Assembly (NCBI GenBank): GCA_027489335.1
Contig: JAIXZX010000005.1
Coordinates: 23,125 to 87,124, forward strand
Origin: Caulobacteraceae bacterium
GTDB taxonomy: Bacteria > Pseudomonadota > Alphaproteobacteria > Caulobacterales > Caulobacteraceae
DNA: 64,000 nucleotides
Reading direction: 5' to 3'
Under the pieces are notes generated by a model. It was not told the DNA's origin and searched no databases. It saw only the letters and a program-made list of their open reading frames with translations. The first letter of the stretch is position 1; each line of letters opens with the position of its first letter. Positions 45,812-55,451 of this stretch are shown piece by piece. A program made the translations under genes and the position numbers.

Positions 45812-46855
45812 GTGACCGACGCCGCCCACAGCTCTCTGCCCGGACTCCTGACGCCCTCCTTTGCGTACAAGCCCTTCCGCTATCCCTGGGCCTACGACTA
45901 TTGGAAGAAGCAGCAGCAGGTCCACTGGATGCCCGAAGAGGTGCCCCTGGGCGAGGACGTCAAGGACTGGGCCGCCAAGCTGAACGACAAGGAGCGGGCC
46001 CTGCTGACGCAGATCTTCCGCTTCTTCACCCAGTCCGACGTCGAGGTGAACGACAACTACATGGAGCGCTACGGGCGGGTGTTCAAACCGACCGAGGTGA
46101 AGATGATGCTGGCCTCGTTCTCCAACATGGAGACGATCCACATCGCCGCCTATGCGCTGCTGCTCGAGACCATCGGCATGCCCGACTCCGAGTTCACCGC
46201 CTTCCTGGATTACCAGGAGATGCGCGACAAGCATGACTACATGCAGAAATTCGGCGTCGACTCGAACGCCGACATCGCCCGGACGCTGGCCATGTTCGGC
46301 GGCTTCACCGAAGGTCTGCAGCTGTTCGCCAGCTTCGCCATGCTGATGAACTTCCCCCGCCACAACAAGATGAAGGGGATGGGCCAGATCGTCTCCTGGT
46401 CGGTGCGCGACGAGAGCCTGCACTGCGAGGGGATCATCCGGCTCTATCACGCCTTCAACGCCGAGACGAAGGTGGTCACCAAGTCGGTGGCCGACGACAT
46501 CGTCGACTGCTGCAAGACCGTGGTGGGGCTGGAGGACAAGTTCATCGACCTGGCCTTCGAGGCCGGCGAGGTCCAGGGCATGACGCCCGACGACATCAAG
46601 GCCTATATCCGCTTCATCGCCGACTGGCGTCTGCGCCAGCTGCACCTGCCCGAGGTCTATGGGGTGAAGGAAAACCCCCTGCCGTGGCTGCAATCCATGC
46701 TGTCGGGGGTCGAGCACGCCAACTTCTTCGAGGCCCGCTCCACCGAATATTCCAAAGCCGCCACCAAGGGCCAGTGGCACGGCGACGCTGGCGTCTGGTC
46801 GGAGTTCGACCGCCTGCTCAACAAGCGCACCGAAAACACACTGCCGGCGGAGTAG
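45812..46855 (+). CDS. nrdB: ribonucleotide reductase class I, beta subunit
   Basis: A 347-residue radical-generating subunit. Di-metal ligands and the radical tyrosine are visible: Asp76 (TQSDVEVND), Glu107, His110 and Tyr114 in [13 protein letters not shown], then [12 protein letters not shown] and the Glu/His pair in [10 protein letters not shown]. The tyrosine marks a class Ia/Ib-like tyrosyl-radical enzyme rather than Ic. The start is GTG 45812, with AGGGGAA about 10 bases upstream. A 14-codon frame (45771-45815) overlaps it by four bases (GTGA) and could affect initiation. The gene is split from nrdA by an unrelated gene. Confidence 0.94.
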   Translation: MTDAAHSSLPGLLTPSFAYKPFRYPWAYDYWKKQQQVHWMPEEVPLGEDVKDWAAKLNDKERALLTQIFRFFTQSDVEVNDNYMERYGRVFKPTEVKMMLASFSNMETIHIAAYALLLETIGMPDSEFTAFLDYQEMRDKHDYMQKFGVDSNADIARTLAMFGGFTEGLQLFASFAMLMNFPRHNKMKGMGQIVSWSVRDESLHCEGIIRLYHAFNAETKVVTKSVADDIVDCCKTVVGLEDKFIDLAFEAGEVQGMTPDDIKAYIRFIADWRLRQLHLPEVYGVKENPLPWLQSMLSGVEHANFFEARSTEYSKAATKGQWHGDAGVWSEFDRLLNKRTENTLPAE

Positions 46856-46882
46856 GGCGGCCGCCCGCGCCGCGCTCAACTT

Positions 46883-46917
46883 CCAGGTCAGGCCGTCGAG
46901 AAGGCGGCCTGACCTGG
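46883..46917 (+). terminator. hairpin downstream of nrdB
   Basis: A 12-bp perfect stem CCAGGTCAGGCC/GGCCTGACCTGG (46883-46894 with 46906-46917), 27 bases after the nrdB stop. There is no T-tract, so it may be a weak or Rho-assisted terminator. Confidence 0.55.
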
Positions 46918-47009
46918 CGGCGCGGCTTCAAGACTCCTCGCGCTCAACGGTTGCCACCGGCCCCTCACTCCGCATACTCCGCGCCAAAGTCGATCAAGGG
47001 AGTTGCGCC

Positions 47010-48950
47010 GTGAGTGAAGGCGAGATTTTTCCGGTGCCTGAGGCCTGGGCGAAGCGCACGCATATGGACGCCGCCGCCTATGAGGCCGCCTGCCAGCGGG
47101 CCGAGCAGGACCCCGACGGCTACTGGCGCGACGTGGCCGCGCGCCTGGACTGGTCCAAGCCGTTCACCCAGGTCAAGGACGTCTCGTTCAATGCGTCGGA
47201 CTTCCGCATCAAGTGGTTCGCCGACGGCGAGCTGAACGTCAGCGTCAACTGCATCGACCGCCACCTGGCGACGCGGCGCGACCAGGTGGCGATCATCTGG
47301 GAAAGCGACGACCCCGACGTCTACGACACCCTGACCTATGGCCAGCTGCACGCCGAGGTCTGCCGCATGGCCAATGTGCTGAAGGCCAAGGGCGTCAAGA
47401 AGGGCGACCGGGTCACCATCTATCTGCCGATGATCCCGGCCGCGGCCGTGGCCATGCTGGCCTGCTCGCGGATCGGGGCTGTGCATTCGGTGGTGTTCGG
47501 CGGTTTTTCCCCTGACAGCCTGGCCGGGCGTATCCAGGACTGCGACTCCCGCATCGTCATCACCGCCGATGAAGGGGTGCGCGGCGGGCGCATCGTCCCG
47601 CTGAAGGCCAATGTGGACGAGGCGCTGAAGGCCTGCCCGGACGTCACCGACGTCATCGTCGTCCGCCGCACCAAGGCCGATGTGCCCATGGTCGAGGGCC
47701 GCGACGCCTTCTATGGCGAGCTGAAGAAGACCGTCGCCGACACCTGCGATCCCGAGCCGATGAATGCGGAGGACCCGCTGTTCATCCTCTATACCTCCGG
47801 CTCGACGGGTAAGCCCAAGGGGGTGCTGCACACCACCGGCGGCTATCTGACCTGGGCGGCCCACACCCATGAGCTGGTGTTCGACTATCGCCCGGGCGAG
47901 GTCTTCTGGTGCACCGCCGATGTGGGATGGGTCACCGGCCACTCCTATGTGGTCTATGGGCCGCTCGCCAATGCGGCGACCACGGTGATGTTCGAGGGCG
48001 TGCCGACCTATCCGGACAATTCCCGCTTCTGGCAGGTGGTCGACAAGCACAAGGTGGAAATCTTCTACACCGCGCCCACGGCCATCCGCGCCCTTATGCG
48101 CGATGGCGACGCGCCGGTGAAAAAGGCGAGCCGGGAGTCCCTGCGCCTGCTCGGCACGGTGGGCGAACCGATCAATCCCGAGGCCTGGCTCTGGTATCAC
48201 CGGGTGGTGGGCGACGGCCGTTGCCCGGTGGTCGACACCTATTGGCAGACCGAGACCGGCGCCTGTCTGGCCACGCCGCTGCCCGGCGCGACGCCGGCCA
48301 AGCCCGGCTCCTGCGCCAAGCCGCTTCCGGGGGTGAAGTTCCAGCTGGTGGACGCCGAGGGCAAGGTGCTGGACGGCGCCACTAGCGGCAATCTCTGCCT
48401 CACCGACTCCTGGCCTGGCCAGATGCGCACGGTCTATGGGGACCATGAGCGCTTCATCCAGACCTACTTCACCACCTATCCCGGCAAGTACTTCACCGGC
48501 GACGGCTGCCGCCGGGACGAGGACGGTTATTACTGGATCACCGGTCGGGTGGACGACGTGATCAATGTCTCTGGTCACCGCCTTGGCACCGCCGAGATCG
48601 AGAGCGCCCTGGTGGGCCATGAGGCGGTCGCCGAGGCCGCCGTGGTCGGCTACCCCCACGACATCAAGGGCCAGGGCATCTACGCCTTCGTCACGCTGAA
48701 GTCCGATGTGGAGCTGACCGACATCCTGGCCGCCGATATCAAGGGCTGGGTGCGCCGGGAGATCGGCGCCTTTGCGGCCCTGGACGCCCTGCAGTTCGCG
48801 CCCTCCCTGCCCAAGACCCGGTCGGGCAAGATCATGCGCCGCATCCTGCGCAAGATCGCCGAGAACCAGACCGACCAGCTGGGCGACACCTCGACACTCG
48901 CTGAGCCCGGCGTGGTGGACGACCTCGTGCAGAATCGCGTCGCGGTTTGA
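47010..48950 (+). CDS. acs: acetyl-CoA synthetase
   Basis: A 646-residue ANL enzyme that makes acetyl-CoA from acetate, ATP and CoA. Signature blocks: [21 protein letters not shown], the acetyl-CoA-synthetase-type [16 protein letters not shown] and TYWQTETG, and the C-terminal catalytic Lys in [16 protein letters not shown], the site of acetylation control in Acs. The start is GTG 47010 with AGGGAG upstream. It ends in a four-base overlap (TTGA) with the Rsm22-type gene, so the two are co-translated. Confidence 0.96.
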   Translation: MSEGEIFPVPEAWAKRTHMDAAAYEAACQRAEQDPDGYWRDVAARLDWSKPFTQVKDVSFNASDFRIKWFADGELNVSVNCIDRHLATRRDQVAIIWESDDPDVYDTLTYGQLHAEVCRMANVLKAKGVKKGDRVTIYLPMIPAAAVAMLACSRIGAVHSVVFGGFSPDSLAGRIQDCDSRIVITADEGVRGGRIVPLKANVDEALKACPDVTDVIVVRRTKADVPMVEGRDAFYGELKKTVADTCDPEPMNAEDPLFILYTSGSTGKPKGVLHTTGGYLTWAAHTHELVFDYRPGEVFWCTADVGWVTGHSYVVYGPLANAATTVMFEGVPTYPDNSRFWQVVDKHKVEIFYTAPTAIRALMRDGDAPVKKASRESLRLLGTVGEPINPEAWLWYHRVVGDGRCPVVDTYWQTETGACLATPLPGATPAKPGSCAKPLPGVKFQLVDAEGKVLDGATSGNLCLTDSWPGQMRTVYGDHERFIQTYFTTYPGKYFTGDGCRRDEDGYYWITGRVDDVINVSGHRLGTAEIESALVGHEAVAEAAVVGYPHDIKGQGIYAFVTLKSDVELTDILAADIKGWVRREIGAFAALDALQFAPSLPKTRSGKIMRRILRKIAENQTDQLGDTSTLAEPGVVDDLVQNRVAV

Positions 48951-49927
48951 GCCCCGACCTTCCAGGGCCCCTGCGCGGGGCTATCGAGGCCAGGCTCGAA
49001 GGCGTCTCTCGCCGTGATCTCGCCGAGCGGGCGGCCCGGGTTTCGGCCGCCTATCGCGGCGGCGCCGGCTCCTCCGGCGTGGTGCTGACCCCGGACGACG
49101 CGCTGGCCTATGCGCTCGCCCGTCTGCCGGCCACCTATGCCGCCGACATGGCGGTCTTCTCCGCGGTCGCCGAAGCCTGCCCTGACTTCGCCCCGGCCAC
49201 CCTGCTGGACGCCGGCGCCGGTCCCGGCACGGCGTCCTGGGCGGCGCTGGAGGTCTGGCCGCAGATCGAGGCGGCCCTGCTGCTGGACGAGAGCGGCCCC
49301 TTCCTCGACCTCGCCCGCATCCTTGGCGAGGCCGGACCGCCCGTCCTGGCCGGGGCGGAACGGCGCCGAGCCAATCTGACGGCGGCCCAGGCCGAGGCCT
49401 GGCCCCGGGCCGACCTGGTGGTGGCCTCCTATGTGCTCGCCGAAATCCCGCTGCCGGCGCAAGCCGCCCTGGTGGACCGGCTCTGGGCGGCCTGCGAGGA
49501 GGTGCTGGTCCTGGTGGAGCCGGGCACGCCGGCTGGCTACCAGCGGATTCTCGCCGCACGCACCCAGCTGATCGAGGCCGGCGCGCGGCTGGCGGGACCT
49601 TGTCCGCATGCCCAAGCCTGTCCGCTGACCCAGCCCGACTGGTGCCACTTCGTCCAGCGCCTACCCCGCTCCCGCGATCACCGTCTGGCCAAGGGCGCTG
49701 ATGCGCCCTTCGAGGACGAGAAGTTCATCTGGCTGGCCGCGACCCGGGACAGCGTCGCGGTGACACCCTTCGAGGCCCGGGTGCTCAGCCCCCCGCGCCA
49801 GACCAAGCCCGGCATCGATCTGAAGCTCTGCGTCGACACCGGCGCGCTGGAGCAGCGCTTCGTCCCCCGCCGCGACAAGCCGGCCTTCGCTGTGGCGCGC
49901 CGCCTCGACTGGGGTGATGCGATCTGA
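48947..49927 (+). CDS. Rsm22-type small-subunit ribosomal methyltransferase-like protein
   Basis: A 326-residue protein of the Rsm22 family (PF09243). The SAM-binding-like motif is [18 protein letters not shown], then [12 protein letters not shown] cysteine cluster [17 protein letters not shown] lies near residues 218-234; the related mitochondrial METTL17/Rsm22 proteins bind a [4Fe-4S] cluster through such cysteines during small-subunit assembly. TTG 48947 overlaps the acs stop. Whether it methylates RNA or acts only as an assembly factor is not known. Confidence 0.85.
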   Translation: MSPDLPGPLRGAIEARLEGVSRRDLAERAARVSAAYRGGAGSSGVVLTPDDALAYALARLPATYAADMAVFSAVAEACPDFAPATLLDAGAGPGTASWAALEVWPQIEAALLLDESGPFLDLARILGEAGPPVLAGAERRRANLTAAQAEAWPRADLVVASYVLAEIPLPAQAALVDRLWAACEEVLVLVEPGTPAGYQRILAARTQLIEAGARLAGPCPHAQACPLTQPDWCHFVQRLPRSRDHRLAKGADAPFEDEKFIWLAATRDSVAVTPFEARVLSPPRQTKPGIDLKLCVDTGALEQRFVPRRDKPAFAVARRLDWGDAI

Positions 49928-50005
49928 GGGGCAGCCGTGATCTTCAACTTCATGCTCGCCCTTGTGGCGAGCATCCCTGTCGAGGGCGGGCGCGAGCGTC
50001 ACGAG

Positions 50006-50033
50006 GGATCCTGGGCACAAGGCCCAGGATGAC
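50006..50033. repeat. REP-like palindromic element
   Basis: ATCCTGGGCACAAGGCCCAGGAT, an 8-bp inverted repeat with flanking GG/GACG, lies between two converging genes. Elements of this form are frequent in caulobacterial genomes as far as I recall; only one copy was noticed in this window. Confidence 0.5.
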
Positions 50034-50061
50034 GACGTGGGGTGGGGGGCGCCTGGTGCGG

Positions 50062-50940
50062 CTACATCACCCCCAGCTGCTTCAGCACCCGCAGGTGCAG
50101 GTCGCGCTCGTGGGAGTGGACGCCCGGCGCGCCAGCCACGACGATGAGCGCCTTCCAGAGCGCCCAGGCCTGACCGCGCAGCCAGGTGTCGTCGTCCAAG
50201 CCCAGGCGCTCGCGGAAGGCCTGCCGGCCACCGTCCTCGAGGACGGTCCAGGCAAACGCCAGGTCACAGGCCGGGTCGCCCACCCCGCAGGTCCCGAAGT
50301 CGATCACCGCGGCCAGCCGGCCGTTCCGGACCAGCAGATTACCCGGCGCCACGTCCCCGTGGATCCAGACCGGCGGGCGCACCCAGCGTGTGGCCAGCGC
50401 CGCCTCCCAGAGGGCGAGCGCCGCGGCGCCGTCGATCTGGTCGCCGAGCGTCCGCACCGCGGCCTGGGTCTGACCGTCATAGATTGCGGGGTCGCCGCCC
50501 CGGTGGAAGTTGTGCGGGCCGGCGGCCGGGCCGTCTGAGGTGTCGATGGCGTGCAGCGCCAGCAGAAAATCCGACAGGTCCTCGGCGAGGCGTCCGTGGT
50601 CTAGGCTGCCTGCGGCGGCGACGGTTTCCCCCTCGATCCAGGCGCATATCGACCAGGGGAAGGGATAGCCATGGCCGGGCGCGCCTGTGGCCACGGGCGC
50701 CGGAATCGGCAGGGGGAGCTGTGCGGCGAGTCTCGGCAGCCAGGTCTGCTCCTTCTCCACCTGGGCGAGGTAGTGATCTGCGGCCGGCATGCGGACCAGC
50801 AGGGCGTCCCCCAGGCGGAAGGTGCGGTTGTCCCAGCCCCCGGGTCTGACCCGGGTGATGGGAAGGTCCGCCCACTGGGGAAACTGGTCGGCCACCAGGG
50901 CGCTGACCGTCGCCTCGTCCACCTTGACCCGTTCGACCAT
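50062..50940 (-). CDS. aminoglycoside phosphotransferase-family kinase
   Basis: A 292-residue kinase-like protein of the APH/choline-kinase fold. The Brenner motif is WIHGDVAPGNLLVRNGRLAAVIDFG, giving the catalytic Asp and the metal-binding Asp (IDFGTCGVGDPACDLA). The N-lobe has RPGGWDNRTFRLGD with VRMP for nucleotide contacts. These proteins phosphorylate small hydroxyl compounds (aminoglycosides, macrolides, homoserine, fructosamine) but a chromosomal copy without resistance neighbours is not evidence of antibiotic resistance. Confidence 0.88.
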   Translation of the reverse strand: MVERVKVDEATVSALVADQFPQWADLPITRVRPGGWDNRTFRLGDALLVRMPAADHYLAQVEKEQTWLPRLAAQLPLPIPAPVATGAPGHGYPFPWSICAWIEGETVAAAGSLDHGRLAEDLSDFLLALHAIDTSDGPAAGPHNFHRGGDPAIYDGQTQAAVRTLGDQIDGAAALALWEAALATRWVRPPVWIHGDVAPGNLLVRNGRLAAVIDFGTCGVGDPACDLAFAWTVLEDGGRQAFRERLGLDDDTWLRGQAWALWKALIVVAGAPGVHSHERDLHLRVLKQLGVM

Positions 50941-51060
50941 CGAGTCTCCCCAGCTCTTCCTTCAGGCCTTCCCCTGCGTCAGGGTTGAAGCCCCTGATCG
51001 GTGCGGTCCATGGTCCGCTCCATTGTTTTCGCCCATTCAAGACACATAAGGGAGGGCCAT

Positions 51061-52044
51061 ATGCCCATCAGCCGCGAAGTCCATCTCATCACCCGCCCGA
51101 ACGGCATGCCGCAGGAGGGCGAGTTCGAGATCGTCGAGACCAACGTGCCCGACGCCGCCGACGGCCAGGTGCTGGTCCAGAATCTCTACATGTCGGTGGA
51201 CCCGGCCATGCGCCCGCGGTTGACCTCCGGCCAGGCCCTGAACGAGGCCATGATGGGCGGGGCGCTGGGCCGCGTCGTGCAATCCAAGAGCCCGGACTTC
51301 GCCGTCGGCGACCTGGTGAACAACCGCCTGGGCTTCCGCGAGTACTTTCTTTCTGACGCCAAGGGCCTGTCCAAGCTGACCCCGGCCGAGGGCCTGCCGC
51401 TCACCGTCCACATGCATGCGCTGGGCATGACCGGCTTCACGGCTTACGGCGGCCTGCTGTTCATCGGCGCGATGAAGGAGGGCGAGCAGGTGTTTGTCTC
51501 CACCGCGGCCGGCGCCGTGGGCTCCATCGCCGCCCAGATCGCCAAGATCAGAGGCGGCTACGTGGTCGGCTCGACTGGCTCGGACGACAAGGCCGCCTGG
51601 CTGCGGGACGAGATCGGCCTGGACGCGGTAATCAACTACAAGACGCAACCCATCCGCCAAGCCCTGGAAGAGGCCACGCCCAAGGGCATCGACGTCTATT
51701 TCGAGAATGTCGGCGGCGAGCATCTGGAAGCGGCGCTTCGCCGGATGAACACGCTGGGCCGCATCGCCGTGTGCGGCATGATCTCGGGCTATAACGAGGG
51801 CCAGGCGCCGGTGCGGAACCTGTCCAACATCATCTATTCGCGGGTGATGCTGCGGGGCTTTGTCGGCGCCGACTTCATGCACCTGCAGCCCGACTTCCAG
51901 CGCGACATGGCCGCTTGGCTGCGCGAGGGCAAGATCAAGTACCAGGAGACGGTGATGGACGGCATCACGTCCGCGCCCAAGGCCCTGATCGGTCTGCTGG
52001 AAGGCGCCAATTCCGGCAAGATGCTGGTCAAGCTGGCGGACTAG
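51061..52044 (+). CDS. NADP-dependent MDR-family oxidoreductase (prostaglandin-reductase-like)
   Basis: A 327-residue zinc-less medium-chain dehydrogenase/reductase of the leukotriene B4 dehydrogenase/CurA group. It opens with SREVHLITRPNGMPQEGEF, has MSVDPAMRPRL near residue 45, and the NADP-binding VSTAAGAVGSIAAQIAKIRG. Members reduce the C=C bond of alpha,beta-unsaturated ketones and aldehydes. ATG 51061 is preceded by GGGAGG; the frame extends upstream but without signals. A perfect hairpin follows the stop codon. Confidence 0.9.
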   Translation: MPISREVHLITRPNGMPQEGEFEIVETNVPDAADGQVLVQNLYMSVDPAMRPRLTSGQALNEAMMGGALGRVVQSKSPDFAVGDLVNNRLGFREYFLSDAKGLSKLTPAEGLPLTVHMHALGMTGFTAYGGLLFIGAMKEGEQVFVSTAAGAVGSIAAQIAKIRGGYVVGSTGSDDKAAWLRDEIGLDAVINYKTQPIRQALEEATPKGIDVYFENVGGEHLEAALRRMNTLGRIAVCGMISGYNEGQAPVRNLSNIIYSRVMLRGFVGADFMHLQPDFQRDMAAWLREGKIKYQETVMDGITSAPKALIGLLEGANSGKMLVKLAD

Positions 52045-52063
52045 GCGCGCCTGGGACGAAGAC

Positions 52064-52092
52064 GGGCTCAGGACCCGGCAGGTCCTGAGCCC
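52064..52092. terminator. hairpin between convergent genes (MDR reductase and htpX)
   Basis: A 12-bp perfect stem GGGCTCAGGACC/GGTCCTGAGCCC with a CGGCA loop, in the 65-bp gap between converging stop codons. It is symmetric and could serve both strands. No T-tract. Confidence 0.6.
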
Positions 52093-52109
52093 CGACCTTC
52101 CGCCGGGGT

Positions 52110-53048
52110 TTAGCCCCAGGGGCCGTCCTTCGACCGCCGCGTGATCGGCACCGCGGTGCCCACGGCGCGGGCCGCCCGCTGGACGGGCGCGGCGACCTTG
52201 CCGGCCATGTCCATCAGGGCCTTCACCCGGTTCTGGGTGGCCGGGTGGGTGGAGAACAGGTTGTCGGCCCCACGCCCCGACAGGGGGTTGATGATGAACA
52301 TCTGGCCCGTGGCCGGATTGCGCTCAGCCGGCAGGTTCACCGTGCCGCGGGCATAGTGCTCGATCTTCTGCAGAGCGTCGGCCAGGGCCTCCGGGTCGCC
52401 GCAGATCTCGGCCCCGCCGCGGTCGGCCTCGTACTCCCGCGCCCGGCTGATAGCCATCTGCACCAGGCTGGCGGCCATGGGCGCCAGGATCATCAGCGCG
52501 ATGGTCCCGATGATTCCGCCCGGCCGTTCCCGGTCATTGCCGCCAAAGAACAGGGCGAAGTTGGCCAGGGCCGAGATGGCGCCGGCCACGGTGGCGGTCA
52601 CCGTCATGGTCAGGGTGTCGCGGTTCTTCACATGGGCCAGTTCGTGGGCCATCACGCCGCGCACCTCGCGGCGATCCAGCATCCGCAACAGTCCCTGGGT
52701 GGCTGCGACCGCGGCGTTCTCCGGATTTCGGCCTGTGGCGAAGGCGTTGGGCTGGTCCGTGGCCATCACATAGACCTTGGGCCGGGGCATGCCGGCGCCG
52801 TCGGCCATGTCGAACACATCGCGCACATAGTTGCGGATCAGGGCCTCAGGGTGGGTCTCATCCACCGGCTGGGCCCCGTGCATCTTCAGCACGATCTTGT
52901 CGGAGTTCCAGTAGCTGAACAGGTTCATGCCCCCGGCCAGGACGAGCGCGATCAGCATGCCGCTGGCGCCGCCGATCATGAAACCGATCCCCATGAACAG
53001 GGCGGTCAGGGCGGCCAGGAGGGTGAAGGTTCTCAGGTGGTTGTGCAT
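52110..53048 (-). CDS. htpX: membrane zinc metalloprotease HtpX
   Basis: A 312-residue inner-membrane M48 protease that degrades misfolded membrane proteins. Two N-terminal hydrophobic helices (about 8-42) precede the zinc motif H135-E-L-A-H139 in [13 protein letters not shown]. Two more helices (about 150-195) are followed by [12 protein letters not shown], which gives the third zinc ligand, and the conserved [13 protein letters not shown]. Length is normal for HtpX. The region upstream is divergent with amn. Confidence 0.95.
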   Translation of the reverse strand: MHNHLRTFTLLAALTALFMGIGFMIGGASGMLIALVLAGGMNLFSYWNSDKIVLKMHGAQPVDETHPEALIRNYVRDVFDMADGAGMPRPKVYVMATDQPNAFATGRNPENAAVAATQGLLRMLDRREVRGVMAHELAHVKNRDTLTMTVTATVAGAISALANFALFFGGNDRERPGGIIGTIALMILAPMAASLVQMAISRAREYEADRGGAEICGDPEALADALQKIEHYARGTVNLPAERNPATGQMFIINPLSGRGADNLFSTHPATQNRVKALMDMAGKVAAPVQRAARAVGTAVPITRRSKDGPWG

Positions 53049-53163
53049 CTTGCGTTCAGCAGTTGTTCCAGGCGCCAGATATGGGGAGGCTCACGGGATT
53101 TGCGCAAGATCGGTGTGCGATCTGGCATCTCGAAACCGTCGCCAAGCGGCGCTATGATCGCCC

Positions 53164-54615
53164 ATGACAACGACGAACGATCCCGCCGCCATCGTCGCGC
53201 GGCTCTCCGAGGAATATCTCACCTCGGTCAAGGCCCTGCGGGGCGCCCTGCAACGCTTTCTGGACGAGGGTGAGATCCCCGATCCCGCCCTGCGGGCGGA
53301 AGGCGCCTTCACCTATCCGGAGCTTCGGCTCAGCTGGCCCCGGGGCGAGGCCTTTCCGCGGCTCGCCAGAGCCTATGCCCGGCTTTCGGCGCCCGGCGAC
53401 TACGCCGTCACAGTGACGCGGCCCGACCTGTTCGGCGACTATCTGGTCGAGCAGCTGACCCTGTTGATGAGCGACTTCAATGTCGCGGTGGAGGTGGGGC
53501 GCTCAGCCCAGGAAATCCCGTTCCCCTATGTTCTGGACGGCACGGTCGATCTCGCCAAGGCCGATGTGGGCGCCGCCGAGATCGCCCGCCACTTCCCCAC
53601 CACCGAGCTCGCCCATATCGGCGACGAGATCGCCGATGGCTTCTGGACGCCCGCCCTGGAGGAGGCCCGGCCGCTGGCCCTGTTCGACGGCCTGCGCACC
53701 GACTTCTCCCTGGCGCGGCTGGCCCACTACACCGGCGCGCCGGCCGAACACGTGCAGCCCTACATCCTGTTCACCAACTACCACCGCTATGTGGACGAGT
53801 TCGTCGCCTGGGCCTGCGCCCAGCTGAAGGCCGGCGGCCCCTATACCGCCCTGTCCGCGGCCGGGCGGGTCGTGGTGACGGCGGAGACCGAGAACCCTGA
53901 GCTGGTGGTGGCCGAAGCCCCCTGGCGGCGTCACCAGATGCCGGCCTACCATCTGATGACCGCCGATGGGCGAGGCGTCACCCTGATCAATATCGGCGTC
54001 GGTCCTTCCAACGCCAAGACGATCACCGACCACCTGGCCGTGCTGCGGCCCCAGGCGTGGCTGATGATCGGCCATTGCGGCGGCCTGCGCGGCAGCCAGA
54101 CCATCGGCGACTATGTGCTGGCCCATGCCTATCTGCGCGACGACCATGTGCTGGACGACGTCCTGCCGCCGGAAATCCCCATCCCGCCCATCGCCGAGGT
54201 GCAGGTGGCCATGAACCGGGCCGCCGAGAAGGTGACCGGCGAGGCCGGCGACCTGCTCAAGCGCCGCCTGCGCACCGGCACGGTGGTGACCACCGACGAT
54301 CGGAACTGGGAGCTGCGATATTCCCTGTCGGCCCTGCGGTTCAACCAGTCCCGGGCCGTGGCCATCGACATGGAAAGCGCCACCATCGCCGCCCAGGGCT
54401 ACCGGTTCCGGGTGCCCTACGGCACCCTGCTGTGCGTGTCGGACAAGCCCCTGCATGGCGAGATCAAGCTGCCGGGCCAGGCCAACGCCTTCTATGAGCG
54501 GGCCATCGGCCAACACCTGCAGATCGGCCTGGCGACGCTCGACCTGCTGCGCGAAGAGGGGCCGCGCCTGCACTCGCGCAAGCTGCGCAGCTTCGACGAG
54601 CCTCCCTTCCGCTAG
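53164..54615 (+). CDS. amn: AMP nucleosidase
   Basis: A 483-residue enzyme that splits AMP to adenine and ribose-5-phosphate. It has the N-terminal AMP-nucleosidase domain (FTYPELRLSW) and the C-terminal phosphorylase-like domain with INIGVGPSNAKTITDHLA, GHCGGLRGSQTIGDYVLAHAY and the base-binding AIDMESATIAAQGYRF. Length equals E. coli Amn (484). A GCTATGAT -10-like element lies about 14 bp before the ATG, so the message may be leaderless. The converging alpha/beta hydrolase gene ends 4 bp away. Confidence 0.95.
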   Translation: MTTTNDPAAIVARLSEEYLTSVKALRGALQRFLDEGEIPDPALRAEGAFTYPELRLSWPRGEAFPRLARAYARLSAPGDYAVTVTRPDLFGDYLVEQLTLLMSDFNVAVEVGRSAQEIPFPYVLDGTVDLAKADVGAAEIARHFPTTELAHIGDEIADGFWTPALEEARPLALFDGLRTDFSLARLAHYTGAPAEHVQPYILFTNYHRYVDEFVAWACAQLKAGGPYTALSAAGRVVVTAETENPELVVAEAPWRRHQMPAYHLMTADGRGVTLINIGVGPSNAKTITDHLAVLRPQAWLMIGHCGGLRGSQTIGDYVLAHAYLRDDHVLDDVLPPEIPIPPIAEVQVAMNRAAEKVTGEAGDLLKRRLRTGTVVTTDDRNWELRYSLSALRFNQSRAVAIDMESATIAAQGYRFRVPYGTLLCVSDKPLHGEIKLPGQANAFYERAIGQHLQIGLATLDLLREEGPRLHSRKLRSFDEPPFR

Positions 54616-54619
54616 AGCG

Positions 54620-55375
54620 CTAGGCCGTCAGGAAGCTGACGACGGCCTCGCCCAGCTCCGGCGTGGCGGCCGCGGCCCGGTGGTCGCCGGGCACGATGAC
54701 CAGTTCGGACTGGGGCAGAAGCTCGGCCAGCTCATGGGGCGAGCCATTGTCGCGGTCGGCGTCGCCGCAGACCACCAGGGTCGGGGTGGGGATCGCGCGG
54801 ATCTGCGCCTCGGTGGTTTCCTGGAAGGCCGCCAATACGCCAAGCATGGCCTGGGGGTTGAGGCCCATCTCGGCCATCAGGGCCTGGATGAACTTGCCTG
54901 CCCGCGGGTCACGGGCGTTCGCCCCATTGCGGATGGAGTCTTCGAACATGGCCGCCCGGGCGCCCGCCGCCATGACCCCTGAGGCGCCCATGCCGCCGAG
55001 CGCCATCCGCCGGGGGCGAAGGCCTCCGATCACCGCGCGCACCGAAGTCCGCGCGCCGAGCGAATAGCCCACCAGATCGAAGTCGCTCAGGCCCAGGTGT
55101 GCGATCAGAGCGGCCTGATCCCTGGCCAGCACGTCCTGCGGCCAGGCCTGCGCCTCGACCGGCGCGCCCGATTGCCCATGACCGCGCAGGTCGGGCGCGA
55201 TCACCTGGAAGCCAGCGGCGACCAGCCGATCCGCATGGCCGGGCAGGAACCAGTTCTGCTTTCCGCTGGAGAAGAAGCCATGCAGCAGCACGACCGGGCG
55301 GCCAGCGCCGGCGGTGTGGACGGCGATCTCGACGCCGTCGAAGCTCTGGAATCGGGTGGTCTGGGGCTCTGTCAT
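54620..55375 (-). CDS. alpha/beta hydrolase
   Basis: A 251-residue alpha/beta-hydrolase-fold protein. Oxyanion-hole motif VVLLHGFFSSGKQ, nucleophile elbow GYSLGART with Ser105, the acid in VVCGDADRDN, and the catalytic His in VPGDHRAAA. The substrate (an ester, lactone or C-C bond) is unknown. ATG 55375 was taken as start; an in-frame GTG at 55426 preceded by CAGGGG is an alternative that would add 17 residues. Confidence 0.88.
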   Translation of the reverse strand: MTEPQTTRFQSFDGVEIAVHTAGAGRPVVLLHGFFSSGKQNWFLPGHADRLVAAGFQVIAPDLRGHGQSGAPVEAQAWPQDVLARDQAALIAHLGLSDFDLVGYSLGARTSVRAVIGGLRPRRMALGGMGASGVMAAGARAAMFEDSIRNGANARDPRAGKFIQALMAEMGLNPQAMLGVLAAFQETTEAQIRAIPTPTLVVCGDADRDNGSPHELAELLPQSELVIVPGDHRAAAATPELGEAVVSFLTA

Positions 55376-55451
55376 GGGCGCCAGCCTGTGGCGCCGCTGC
55401 GCCTTCGTCCAGGCCCTGGATTTCACAGGCCCCTGGGTTTAGAGCCTGCCC

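Noticed and set aside
50062..50940. The APH-family kinase as an antibiotic-resistance gene
   Set aside because: It has the generic kinase fold, housekeeping neighbours and no mobile element. The family is mostly metabolic.
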